From positions 62,796,987-62,860,986 of the forward strand of contig CM048557.1 of NCBI GenBank assembly GCA_026413225.1: a stretch of DNA of 64,000 nucleotides, in the 5' to 3' direction. Below are positions 12,077 through 24,500 of the stretch, piece after piece. This stretch comes from Otis tarda. Lineage: Eukaryota > Chordata > Aves > Otidiformes > Otididae. Under the pieces are notes generated by a model. It made no database searches. It saw only the letters and a program-made list of their open reading frames with translations, and was not told where the DNA came from. The position numbers and the translations under genes were made by a program. How positions within the stretch are numbered: position 1 is the first letter of the stretch; each line of letters begins with the position of its first letter.

Positions 12077-15000
12077 GCATTGCTTTCTTTGGGGTTTTTT
12101 ACATGAATAGAAGTAGAGGTGTACATACACAAATCGAACTTAATATCACTCTTCCACTTTATAAAAATCTAGGGATCAAAAATCACATTGCACTTAAGGA
12201 ATGTGAACTACTGGATATTCCTTTTCTCCAAGATAATGAGATCTTGAGTCAGAGTTAAGTCCTGAAAAATCTGGTCCTTAGCTTTTGCTGTTGCCCTGGG
12301 GTTATGAATTAGAGGTGCCATAAGACGGTAAGACAATTCCACGGTACATCTGTCTGGGTCCCGCCTGGGGCTGCATGGGAAAAAACGCACTCCCGTTCCA
12401 CAGAGAACTGCAAAGGTTTTCAGAAACATTCTTCATCCCAAACTGTGGCAAGACGCCAGCACTTCAAACATTTTTCGTTGCACTGAAATCCCCCGAGGAA
12501 CACTTTTTGGAAACATCAAAGCACAACATGCTCCCCAGCATTCTCCAGCTGCTAGTCTGGCACACAACTATGAAACCGTAGCCGCTTCAGATTAAAACTG
12601 GCATGGTTTCTCTCTCACCTATTCCTTGAAAAACGTTTAAAATCCATTGTTGCTGCTGCTTCAAAGGCCTGCACCTCCAAAAAGTACATTTCAGTACGCA
12701 AGTGTGAACCAAGGTCTTGTGAACTTTGGTGCAAGCTGTTGGGTGCTTGGGGTGCTTAAACACCCATGGGGGATTCATGGCTCAGCAGGCTGATAAGAAG
12801 CCAGACAAGTGAGCTGGCCGGAAACTATCAGGAGCTCCTTGGAGAAATCCAGCATTGAGAAAGACCTCCAAGAAAAGTCCAGGCCCTTGAGGAAGTACAG
12901 TTAGTCACCAACAGCTCGCTTTCATCCTCCTCTTGCCCACACCAAGTGACTTCACTGACAAATCCACCACGGGGAATTGCACGCTATCTGGTTTCCTGGT
13001 ATTGCGCCACTGCAAAGAGCTTGGGTCACACTAATTGCTGCTTAATGTTCACTGTCCACAGCTTTTAGCAACAGGATTTATCTTACCAGGTGCATCCAGT
13101 TTCCCTGGAGAAAGAACCTATGCCAGCAGCAGTCAGCCGTGACATGGAGGAAGATCTAATCCAGGACAAGGCGGAGAAGGGAAGGAAGACAAGGAGAAAA
13201 CAAGTGGAGAGTATTGGGAACTGATAAAAGCTAGATGTGAGAGGGAAAAAATCTGGAATAGTCACAAGACAGTTCTTCCAACTGTCTGGGAGTTGCAATT
13301 CCCTCCTGAGAAGCATATGATAAAGTGACCATGTGTAAGGGAAGCACTCACCCTGCCTTCCACCATGCAGGATCAGCTGTTGAAAGAAACTCTCTTTCTC
13401 GATTAAGAGAGATAACTCGACAGCCTCCCTGTCCAAGCCTGATGCCAGGACTCGATTGCCTGGCTCACAGCAAGGCTGTTGAATAAATATAGAATACTCG
13501 CTCCATCACCTGAGCAATGAGGCTTCCCAGCAGGCTGAGCAATTGCTCTCCATCCTGACATGCCGAGCCATCCCTCACCACAAAAATTTTGTTTACACTG
13601 CACATTTGGGATGCTGGATAATCACATGTTCTACCTCCCTTTTATTCCCTCTTTCACTTATCCATGTCAATATTTTATTGAGTTAAAGTAGTTACTCCAT
13701 TCTGCCTTCGCCTTTTCCCCCCTACCATCAATATGATTTAACTAAAATAAATTATTTGTTTATTCCAGTAAAGTTTTTCCCACTCTGGAGCCAGGCAAGA
13801 AAGAAAAATAAGCTTAATTTAGAGAGATTTGAAATCCCTGAAATAGATGACAGCTGAGAGAAGACTGGCATGTTAAATCATTCCACTTCATAAACACCCT
13901 GCTCTCATTTAGGCTTGACAGATGTAAATGCCAGCCAGGTACTACCTACCAGTAATGCTGCCTTTCCTTTATTTATGCAAATACATAATACAAAATTCTT
14001 TTTATGTACATTAGCCATCTGCAGAAGAGTGGATCGATAGCTGGTTTTTCCCCAGTTTTTCATTTACATCATGTGCAGTGGTGGGAGGACAGGCTTGACA
14101 CCTTTTTCAGGTTGAATAACTAAGAGACCATCAAATGCTTCACCTTAACCTTACAAATCATGACACAAGTTTTGCCAGTATCCTGCCCTGAAAGATACAT
14201 TTTTTAGTGGAATCACCAAGACAAAAAATACCTGCTAGGCCTGCAGTAACTGCGGTGATGAGATGGCAGGATAAGGCCAATCTATAAGAAAGCCAGTCTT
14301 CGCAAATGTATGCTGTGTAAAAATGCCCACCAGACAAAATAAGAAACTGAAGCACGTTATTTGTATAGAAACCGGGTAAAAACCATATTCAGCGCCAGAT
14401 TGAAGTTCAAACTGAGCAGGAAGTTTCAAGCCAATTACCAGGTCCACCAAGAAGCAACACCTTCTGTTCTGCATAACAGACTCCTGGTCACGCTGGCAGG
14501 CGCAGAGATCTGTTTCGGGCACAGTGCTAAGGTCACAACGCGAGATTACTGAAGGTCACTCTGAACATAATATGCTCCAGAGACTTTGCTTATCTCAGCT
14601 GAAGGTTGCAATGGGTGGAAGGATGGGATGATGCTATGCTTCTAATAAAAAGATCCCCGTAGTTTATCTTTTTCACTAAAGCAAGGCGATTTTCCACCAG
14701 AAGAATTCCGAGCTGCGGTCTCAGACCCAGCGCCTGCCCCTTGCTTATGAGGCGGTTCGCTCAAACAAGCAGCTTCCACACCATGGCATTTTCTTGCTCA
14801 GTGTGTAAGTGCCAAGCAAATGCTCAGTCACAACTGGTTGGTTTAGAGGTGGGAAGTTAGGTTATTGCAGTGCTCCTCACTTTGCAGACGATGTTTTGCT
14901 GCAGGAGCAGGGGGGAACAGGAGCCTCTTCTCTTTTTTATACTGTCCAAGCAAATCAACAGTCAAAAATGCAGGGCCAAGGGATTCAAGAGCAAAAAAAA

Positions 15001-15379
15001 CAGACACTGCTTTCTGTCTGTGCCCATACCCCAAACAACATGCAGAGCATTTAAGACGCTTAATTAAGGGAAGCAAGTGGGGAAAAGGAGGAAAAGGCAG
15101 AAACAGGTAAGCATCTTCAGGTTTCCTGTCAGGAGTGAGACCACTCCATCCACCCACCCCCACACCAAAACCCTTATCGCCCACCTTTTTCCCCTCTTCA
15201 GCCCCACATGCTGGGTGACACCAGTTAGCCTGCCTAAGGCTGACAGAGACCCTTTCCCCATCATATCAGTTAAGGTGCTTGGGACAGAGAAAACAAATCC
15301 CCAGGTCTGCACCTGAATGTCAGTCCTGTACAAGCTCCTCTGGAAAACACTTGAGATGCAGTGTAGGTAAATCCTTCCT
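12077..15379. other. Unique non-coding sequence
   Basis: No gene is recognisable. A perfect POU octamer ATGCAAAT occurs at 13975-13982 in an AT-rich stretch. CAG|GTAAGC at about 15104-15112 looks like a splice donor, but the frames before it resemble no protein and the acceptor side is not convincing. A minus-strand frame of 117 codons at 13083-13436 also ends near a donor-like CTG|GTAAGA and is likewise unrecognisable. Confidence 0.5.
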
Positions 15380-15399
15380 AAAAAAAAAAAAAAAAAAAA
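15380..15399. repeat. Poly(A) tract, 20 A
   Basis: This is the longest pure A run in the window. The sequence before it (TAGGTAAATCCTTCCT) belongs to no element I recognise, and no target-site duplication is obvious. Confidence 0.88.
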
Positions 15400-18300
15400 G
15401 CCAAGAAAACAAGGGCCTCAGGATGCGTCCCAGGGATGACAGAAACCTGTGGCACCTACAGGTGGGCAGATCCAGTTCTCCGCCTTAAGCCCCATCTGCA
15501 GTTGTGCAGCTTTAATAGGATTGCACACAGCTCCTTCATCTCAACGCGTGTACTGATAACAAGAGCGGAGCTCACCTCTTGTTAATTGTATCATTCACTG
15601 GGGGAACGTCCCAATGTTTCAGACATCTCCCCAAAAATTCAGGAAGAAAACAGTACACTTGCTCTCTCCACCTTCTTGTTAATTCCAGTCAGTCTCACGC
15701 TCTTCTGAGGTCGCGCAGCTCTGCTACTGCGTGGGCAAGAGAGGCTCATGTAAAGGGACAAAAAGATGCCTGACGTATCCTGAGAGCTGCAGGCAGTTTC
15801 CACATTGCCAAGCTGAAAACCTTGAGGGCAGCAATTAGGGGAACCACAGGTTTATGCCTGCGGCAAGCTGTGGCAGTTCCACCCCGGAAGATGCCAAAAC
15901 TGAGCCAATGTAAAATCTGTCCAAGAGAAACGTATCTCAGAGCAGCAGCTCCAGTGCCATCAGCTCTGCAGGGGTAAGTAGGGCAGGGACCAAGCCCAAA
16001 ATCCCCTGCACCATCCCTCCAAATGCTCTGCTGGGACTGCCAGGCAGTATCATGGCCAGGCCCTGAGGATGTGTAATCTCTGGTGAGCTGCTGAGAGGCT
16101 TTTACCTGTATGGCCCCTTGTGAGACCTCATGGTATTCATCCCTGCCGAGGAGGTTCTCATACACTGGTAAGGTCAAGAAAGACTTGGGCTAGCAGGAGA
16201 AGGGACATGCAGTGTCTGGCAAAATTACGACTCTTCAGCAAGTGAAAGCAAAAGTTAGTGCACTAGGGACTGTACATACACATATTTCATACAAAATGCT
16301 GAATATATAGGTTGTAAAATTTTATATAGGATATTAAATGTATAGAATACCAAATTCTGCACTAGAGTGCCCCTTAGATGGCTGAGCCGTGTCAGGTCTG
16401 CTGCGTTTCAGACATACTCAGACGCAAGCTCAGGAACGGATGTTTCCCTGCTGCTCAGCGGTGTAGCCTGTCCTCCAAGAAGGGTTCAGAGAGATGTATT
16501 CCTCACTGCAGGGAAAACAGCAGTACTTTTTAAACCTACCTCTAAATAACCCTGACGTACTTTCCAAAAAAAAGGATTTGGTTTCCTTTGGCAGCAACTT
16601 CTGCTTCACACCCAGATGCTTTCTGTGCCCACCCCAGCAGGCTCAGCCCAGCCCAAAATCTGTCAGGATCTCTGACAGAAGCAAATCCCAAAGAATAGCC
16701 TTTCACTTCTCCTGGAGACACACAGAAAAATCCCTTCCTCTCTGCGATGCAAATTCCAGCTCTCTCCACCCCTCTCGCACGCCCTCCTCTCCACTGCCAC
16801 CCCTGAGCTTAGCTGCCACCGAGTTTGACTGATGAAGGGTGACAGCTCTATTATATTAATTCCCCACAGAAAATGGAAAAAGTCTCGTATGCTTTTCATA
16901 TCAAACATATAACACATTTCAGAGTTTCTCTGCATGCACTGGCTTCTCTTCTGCAGGAAATGTGGCCGTTGAGCGGAGTGCTCCCCAGACTGGAGGGTGC
17001 TCTTGTCAAACAAATGGCAGATTTTTCACTGATTCCTATTTTCATATTATGCACGCATGCAAGATGAAGTATGTTTGGTGCTATCTTTGACTGATCCAGT
17101 ACGATCACTGTCTGCAGCTGCTGCAGTCTAATGGACCCAAGCCCTGCCTGGATGGTCTGAAAGGTGTGTTTATAGAAGACAGCCCATAGACGATGGTGCT
17201 CGGGTACAAGAATTCACACCAGAGACCCTATCTTATCTGAAAATTAACAAAAGCAAAAGCCTCAACTTTTTCCAAAGTAGGAAACTTTTCTCTCCAAACT
17301 GTCACACTGTACAAACTCAAATTAAATCATTGCCTGTAATTGCATCTTGATTTTAATGACAGACTGCTTCCATCCTCACCATCCTCTTCCCATTGCACCA
17401 TTATGGATGCTTTTTACAACTTAAACACCATCTTGATATCAGCTAATTGTACCAATCACTGCAAAGTTTCTCCACATGACAGTAATTCCTGGCAAACACT
17501 GTCATTTTATCTCCTGTGTCTCAAGTCTTTTTCTTTAGTTCCCTTTTACAAAGCCCGTGCTATGATTTGTCCCAGTACTGCATCCTGTATGTTGGCAAAA
17601 CTCCCTCTTCACCACAAGATAAACCACAAGAAAAGGATCTGGGCCAAAGAACTCATCTTGTCTGATAAAAAGCTCATTTATTGGCAACCTTCACGATTTA
17701 TTCAAGCCATAGTGCACTGAGGGAGACAGTTGTCTCTCGTGTCTTCAGAAGTTGGTGGTTTCCTCAGGCTACATTTGCTTTCCGAGCAAGAAAGCTCACA
17801 GACCTCCTGCCCACAGCTGGAGGTCTTTCTTGGAGAAAGACCCTCTCTCAAGCCCACAGCCATCTTTTCAATATCTTTCGCAAGTTTCTGACCAGTCCCT
17901 CTGTCTCTAGAAGAAGCTCAGCCCCGGCAGAAGCAAAGCAAATGTCCCCAGGACACCCAACCCACGTCAGGAAACTGGTCCAGGCAGCCAGCTTTGTAAC
18001 AAGCACGACTCAGTCAGAAAAGCTGAAAACACTTGACTGTTTTCTCCACCCGTGTACAAAGGAAGGAGCAAAGCTCCCAGACTCCGGACGCAGCCCGAGG
18101 ACTCAGGAGCGCAGCAGGTCCCGGCTGAGCCCCAGCGAACAGAAGGCAGCAGGATACGGAAACTTCCCTTGGCAGCCAGACATGCCTTTTACAAAAGCAG
18201 GGGAACTAACTGCATTTTGCCACTCCTCAGTTTTGGGTCAGCTCCCAAAGCCTCTTTGTGCAGCGCCAGGCGGAGGAAGCCGACCACCCGGAAGAACAAA

Positions 18301-21300
18301 GGGCTGGGGGACAGCCCCGGCTTCGGGCTGCTGCCGCTCCCCTTGGCGGCAGACTCTTCCCTAAAAATCCCTCCCGAGCCTTTTCCTTTAAGACTTTGTC
18401 CAAAATCCTCCATAGTTTGAGGACTGCACACCATTCAGTGACCTTGGAGCCAGCCCCTTCCTTTACACGACCCTACTGACCACAGCAGTAGGGAATGGCT
18501 TCACAGCAGTTCCTGGGAAAATAAGAGGAAAAGCAATGGGCAGTCGGACACGCATCACCTCCTTAGCACAGTTTTTCTGGGACAGCCCAGCCAGCGCTGC
18601 TTGATGTAGGAGTCAGACTCTGATGGAAGAGGATTATTTTAAAAGCTAGCAATGAAAGATTGTTCTTCTCATTACAAAGTGAAAAAGAGAGTGAAAGAAG
18701 GAAAGTAACTTCTGCAGTGGTTTCTCAGGCACGAGTGAGGATACGAAGAGGTTTTGCAGGAGGAAAAGGGGAATTGGAGGCACCTCTTTATTCTCTTAAA
18801 ATACTTTGCTATGAAGGAGAGGAGATGCACATTTTAAGAGTGATTGAAGGGGACACACATGCAGACATGCACATTTATTCAGCACTGATCCCTGGGGCAC
18901 TGCAGCCAAAAGTCCCACAGAGGGGCGTCTCCCCCTTCCAGCATGGCCCCCGCGCCCAGATGGGCTGGTTTGGCTTCATGGACACCCAGGCACACAGGAA
19001 AATAGGGCTCACCAAAATGAGCGATCTCTGTCTCTCCATGTCAGAGCACATCTCCTCCTTCACCTCCCCAGCACAGTAACATCTCCCCAGCCCACCAAAG
19101 TAGTCCTTTGAGTGTGTCAATGAGACAAAAAAACCTATAAAGAACAAGGAGAAGTCATGAGGAATTTTTACAGCATGGAGAGACCCTCCCAAGTAACTTC
19201 ACATGGCCAAAGTGGCCAGCGAAAGTCTTCAACTGCTATCCCTGTCTGCTGACCTCAGAGGAGCAAGAAAATCTCAAAGCTTTTGGATGACATACTGGAA
19301 CATAACTGGAACATCTGCATCTGACAAAGTCAGGTACAGGAGCTGGCATGGGCAAGCAGAGGACATGGAGGCACCTAGGGACAACTGCATTCTGCAGTGG
19401 CTCCAGCACTGATGTACCGAACAACTTGTCTTAAGTCACTCCTATATCCAGACTCCTCCAACCCAGCCCAAAGCAACGGGGCTGTGGGTTTACAGCGCCT
19501 TGCTGGAAGCTGTGCCTGACCTCAGCTGGGGCCTTCAGGCCTCTCCGAGACCAAAAACTGGTTGTAGCACCTATAAGGACAGGTGCTTGCATGAATTGAC
19601 TGGTTCAGGAGATTCCTCTGGGAGTAGGTTTAGTGAGGAGGAAGGTACCACACAATCACATCATCCAAGCACATCACTCGGCTCACCTCTCTGCCAGGCC
19701 ACTGTAGCACCATCTGTCCTCCCAAAGCCAAATCTGAAAACTGTGAAAATAAGTCTCTTGACTGCCACAAAGGTAGGATCTTTTTAACCTCCCTGGGAAA
19801 CCTGGATCTGAGATATTTGGTGTACCCTCCTTTTTTTTCCTGTTAGCTTCATAGCGTTAATCTGCATTAGGAGCAGTGGCTCAGCCGCTGACTTGGATAA
19901 AGCAGTGGGGAAGACCAGGACGGCAGTTTCTTCCACAGCCGAGAGATCCCACGTGCCTGAGGAATTTCCCTCTCTTGCTCTATTAGTAGCAGCAGAAGTG
20001 AGTGATGGGGGCAAAGCTGTTGTCGTATTACAGCCTGAAGTGTCTGCGCTCGCACTCCCCGCTTTCCCTCTGGGCGAAAAGCGTAAGCACTTCTCCCTCG
20101 CATCCCGGCACACGGAGACCAGCGGCTCCACTGTGGAGGTGGCCGAAGAGAGGGGGTGCAGCACGGTTTGGGTTTCTTGCCAAGGGAGCGCAGGGACAAT
20201 CCAGCGCGGTGAAAAATCATCAGAAGAGCTACACTTTGAACTCCCCCTGCTCTGTCTCTATCAACTCATTCCTCATCCAGCTGCTACGGAAAAAAAACTC
20301 CTGGAGTGCTCAGAGGTTATGCACTATGCTTTGGCTGTTTGCCAATTCAGTGAGGTTTGTTGTTTTTTTTTTCTTTAAAGATTAAGGCCTTAAAACTCCT
20401 GTTACAACTGGGTCCTACGACATCAACCTTCATTGTTGCAGCTTGGCTGCCAAAACATTGCATCAGCCATCACAATAGCTTGGCACCAACTAAAGAAATA
20501 CTGCGTCTTCTCCTTGTGCTCAGCTCAGATCACAGATGTCAAAGTCATCGATGGCTGGAGCCGCTTGGAGATTTCATGAGGAGACCAAAGTTTTGTCAAA
20601 ACATCCAAGTCCCCTGGAACAGGAATTATTATATTCAAAGCCTCTCAAGTCTGATAAACATCAGCTTGGTGCAAGGCAGAGGTTTCCAGTGGGTCAGCAA
20701 TGAGAGCTGGGACCAGTCCGAAGGCAGGTGATGGATGCAGCCAAGATAGCAGGGCCCCAAACAGCTGTATAATGTCATTGCAATGTTGGCCACCATCCTG
20801 AAAACAAAGCTGCTTTCACCGAGCAGCTGCATGGTCTAGGGACATCCACTTTGCCAGAAAACTGGAAATATTTCACTTACGTGCATAGTGAGATCAAAAG
20901 CAGACATGCAGAAACCAAAATTTCTGGCCAAACACACTGCCTGGTTTCCAGACAACTGTCTTCACGATCTCAGATCCAGCTTTCTACCTCCAGCCTTCTC
21001 GCACTCCCCACATCCTCACTCAGATATCTCACCTTCCTGGGGATTTATTTTCTTTTGGCTTCCATGATACTATTCTGTCCTATTTCTACTCATACCTCCC
21101 TCATAATCTCTCTGAAGATCCTCCTCACTTCCCTTTGTCCTCTGATGAGAGGACCCTGCTGAGTGCTGCTCTCCATGCTGCCTTCTCTCCCTGCCTGTAA
21201 GACCACCCCCATCCCAGACAAGTGCGGCTGTTCCTTCCATGTGGGTGGCTCCAGGTTCAATCCCGACTCCAGACCTGCTCAGACAAAGCCTTTCACTGTC

Positions 21301-21465
21301 CCTTAACTGTGAGCCTAGACCAAATCCCTGAGACAGACTCTAGCCTCCCTCTTCTTTCCAAGCCAGATCAAGATCAACCTTCCAGGGGCCATTTCAAGCT
21401 GTAGCCTTCCCCAAGATCAGCACCTCTTTAAACCTTCCAGGTTTGGTCCAAAAACCACTACTCAA
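15400..21465. other. Unique non-coding sequence with CpG-dense patches
   Basis: No gene is recognisable. The GC content rises at 18050-18400 and 20030-20220, where CpG dinucleotides are frequent. A 227-codon open frame at 17681-18364 overlaps other open frames in the GC-rich part, has no domain I recognise and looks like chance. An octamer ATGCAAAT lies at 16747-16754. Confidence 0.5.
20045..20215. other. CpG-dense patch
   Basis: About 14 CpG dinucleotides fall in roughly 170 bases, far above the depleted level of the surrounding sequence. It is shorter than the 200-base minimum usually asked of a CpG island. No transcript start can be supported from the sequence alone. Confidence 0.4.
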
Positions 21466-21588
21466 ACATAGAACCATAGAATCTTTAAGGTTGGAAAGAC
21501 CTCCAAGATCATCACGACCATCAACCTAATGCCACCATGTCCACTAAACCATGTCCTGAAGTGCCATGTCTACACATTTTTGAACACA
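21466..21588 (-). mobile_element. CR1 LINE 3' end, minus strand
   Basis: CATAGAACCATAGAATC is the degraded reverse complement of the CR1 tail repeat. It is followed by TTAAGGTTGGAAAGACCTCC, AGATCATCACGACCATCAAC and CCACTAAACCATGTCC, closely matching the copy at 1411-1541. The copy reads on the minus strand and its 5' truncation falls at TTTTTGAACAC, the same point as in the first copy. It keeps no coding sequence. Confidence 0.93.
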
Positions 21589-24500
21589 ATTTCTCAGTTA
21601 CTGCGGCATCATCTCTTCTGTCAGTCACAAATACAATCCTCACCCCTTCAGAGCTGCTCAGAATGCTGCTGCAGAGACCCCCTGCTCACAATTTGCACCT
21701 ATAGGCCCCTCAAAACTCCCCCTAGAGCACTGACTCCAACACAGGCAACTTCCTTTTCTTTTCCACCCATTCTCCCCACTGCCTATTATCTCTGGGCCAA
21801 GAGGCCACCTCTAAGAGCTCAGCCTGCGATGCAATTTTCCACAGCCACACATTCAGATGCACCCTGATGCTTTCCACGTCTTGCTCTGCAAGCTGAGCTG
21901 ATCCTTCAAATTCCCCTTTGCAACACCTCCAAAAACCTAGATCCTTCATAAGCTTCTGCTAAGGTACCACCACAACCTACACTGCTGGCTGGCATCATGG
22001 CACTGCTTCCTCATGCAGCCCCATCTGTCTGTACCTGCCTGCTGTTGCTAATCCTGTGTTTAGACTGCAAACTCTGTGGAGCAGGGCCATCGACTCCCTA
22101 AAGCACCTCAGCCTGAACAAACGACGGTTCCCCATTGCTCTCGTCCCAGTGCAGCATCCCCGACACTTTGTACATGGGAACCCAGCCAGCTGCCTCGTCC
22201 TGCTTCAGAAAGGTATTCTCATCCTGCAGCTAAAGTAACGTTTTATGGGCTTTGATGGTGTGCCGTGTGTGGGGTTTTATGAGCCACTTCACCGTGCTTG
22301 CAGCATCGCCATTCCGGAGCAGAAAGTCACTCGGCAGCTGCTTTAGGCTGTGTCCAAAACAGTGCTACTAACATTTGTGATGCATAGTGCATTAGTACCA
22401 TCATGTCAGGCATGTTTCATTGCACACAAAATTGAGCAGAAACCAAGGTCTAAACTGACCTTGTTTAGTGCTGGCAATAGATCCAACTTTGATTTTGCCA
22501 GCCTGTTCAAGGCCATTGTTGGCCAGTGGCCGTCTGTCATTTTGGACCCAGGAAGACCAGAGGTAGCTGCTCCTTCTGTTTTACGTGGCCAGCCCATCAG
22601 GTTCCTGCTCTATACACTCATCATCAGACATTGTCAGTTTGGTCTCTGTAGGACCCACAGTGGTAGGAGCTGGTCAGGAGGATCAGTGGGATGTGTGTTA
22701 GGGCAAAACTGTGCAGTGGAGTGCAGCCCTGTGCTGAGATCCCTGCTCCCCATGGGAACAAACCAGCAGGTACAGCACTACAGAGCTGCACCAGGCAGAA
22801 CATTTCCCCTGCTGACTGGGTCCTGGGCCTCAGCGTGACCCAGTTATCCCACTTCCAGGACCAGACTATTGTCACTGGGCATCCCTGTGCTGAAGAACCA
22901 TGCCATCCTGCTCAGAGGCACCTGGGTGAGCTCTGTTCATCTGATGTAGACATGCCCTCGGCCAGCTACAGCCATAATCCTGCCTGGAAGGGCTTTAAAT
23001 GTCATCAGACAGACAAGCAGAGTGGAATTTGGGTCACTTCTGCCCCATCTTCCCCACCCCCCCCGACAAATGCCCTTCTTCTCTCTACCTCAGTCCCAAA
23101 AACCATCCCTTTCTCCCTGCCTGTGGTGAGTAATTCACCATGTAGCATGCCCTTACCTACTCCTCTGTGCCTCAGCCTGATGTTTCCAGGATGTCTGACC
23201 ATACCGTAAACCACTTTATTCTCTCAACTCCAGGACTGTTTGTACACTGCTGAAGCATTTTCTTAGGCTGCAGCATTTCTAGATTTATCAATATCAATTC
23301 TGAACTAATCCAAGTTTACAGACCTGGATCGTTTCACGCTCTCATTCTTCACAAGGCACATGAAACATGATGGCCACAATCAGCTTGGAGAGACACAAAG
23401 TGTGGACAAACCATAGTTATTTTTGAGCAGGACGGGGAGTGCTGGAGCTGCCAGCCTGGGTACGTACCTTGACCACATCTTGATATTGTATTGAAACGAA
23501 ACCTATTTATTCAACTTCCTGCAACAGCCATGTTTTCACCAGAAAAAACATCCAGGCATGGAAAATTGATTTACAAGTCCAAAAACCAAGTTTGTGTTTT
23601 CTATGCTGGGTAGTTTGCCTTTCCTTAATCTTCTGTTGGGTTAAAGATGTTAAGAGCGTGCCAAGCCAAGCAGCCAGCTACAATAAATACCACAGGCCAG
23701 AGACTGCACATCTGCATCTGGTCATCAAATGCTATATGAAAAAATGGCAAAAGGCCGCAGCCCAGTTTGTGGTGGGAAACGCATATCACACAAACTAGTT
23801 ACAACCGAGGGCAGAATGAAGATGGGACTGTCAATAACTGCAGAGTAGCAGGCAAAGTCCACAAGGATGGCAACAGGAGCAGGGCTTGGACCAAGAAAAA
23901 CCCTCAGTTGCTGCTGTCTAGATGTTGGGGAGTCAAAGGAGGACCATCGTGAGACAACCTCACCCAATGGCAGCAGTCAGACACCAGGAGCGGATCTCCT
24001 GCCAGTAACGATGACGCAAAGATGACGCAGCCCTAGTTCAAAACCCAGCACGCCCGAGGGAGAAGGGCGCCTGCTAGACCACAACAGAATGACAGCAAGA
24101 GCTAAGCCCTTAGGGTGGCCGGCAACTGGCTCCAGCAAATCAACAAACAAATAAATAAATGTATGTTACCAGAAGACACAGTAGCCTGCCTGTAACTGGG
24201 AGAGACGTATCCAAGTTGCAGAAGGGAAAAAAACTTGTGAGAAGTATCAGAAGTAAACCAGGGCAGTACAAATGCCATCTCCAGGTACGTTTTGGAAATT
24301 ATTCTGCTAATAAGGAACCCATGTCATTATACAAGAAGAGAGTCTTTGTTGTATCGTCCCCCAGCACCTGGTGCACAGAACAGCAAAGGGCTTCCTACGT
24401 AAGCACCAACTCTGCCCAGATCATTTTTAGTTCTGAAGTTTTTGCTGCTTCTGAGCCTGTACTTCAAAGCAGCCAGAACAAACAAAGTTCATTCAGACGT

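Noticed and set aside
13083-13436. 117-codon minus-strand frame ending near a GTAAGA donor-like site
   Set aside because: No protein similarity and no convincing acceptor; stop-free by chance in a pyrimidine-rich strand.
15095-15115. CAG|GTAAGC splice-donor look-alike on the plus strand
   Set aside because: No acceptor with a pyrimidine tract defines an exon before it, and the frames resemble nothing known.
15380-15399. 20-A run as the tail of a processed pseudogene
   Set aside because: The preceding sequence encodes nothing recognisable and no target-site duplication was seen. Bird CR1 machinery also does not favour poly(A) templates.
17681-18364. 227-codon open frame, the longest on the plus strand
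   Set aside because: It lies in CpG- and GC-rich sequence with other open frames overlapping it, shows no domain or signal I recognise, and has no splice or promoter context.
21254-21264. GGTTCAATCCC, an apparent tRNA B box
   Set aside because: No A box, anticodon arm or acceptor stem can be folded from the preceding 60 bases.
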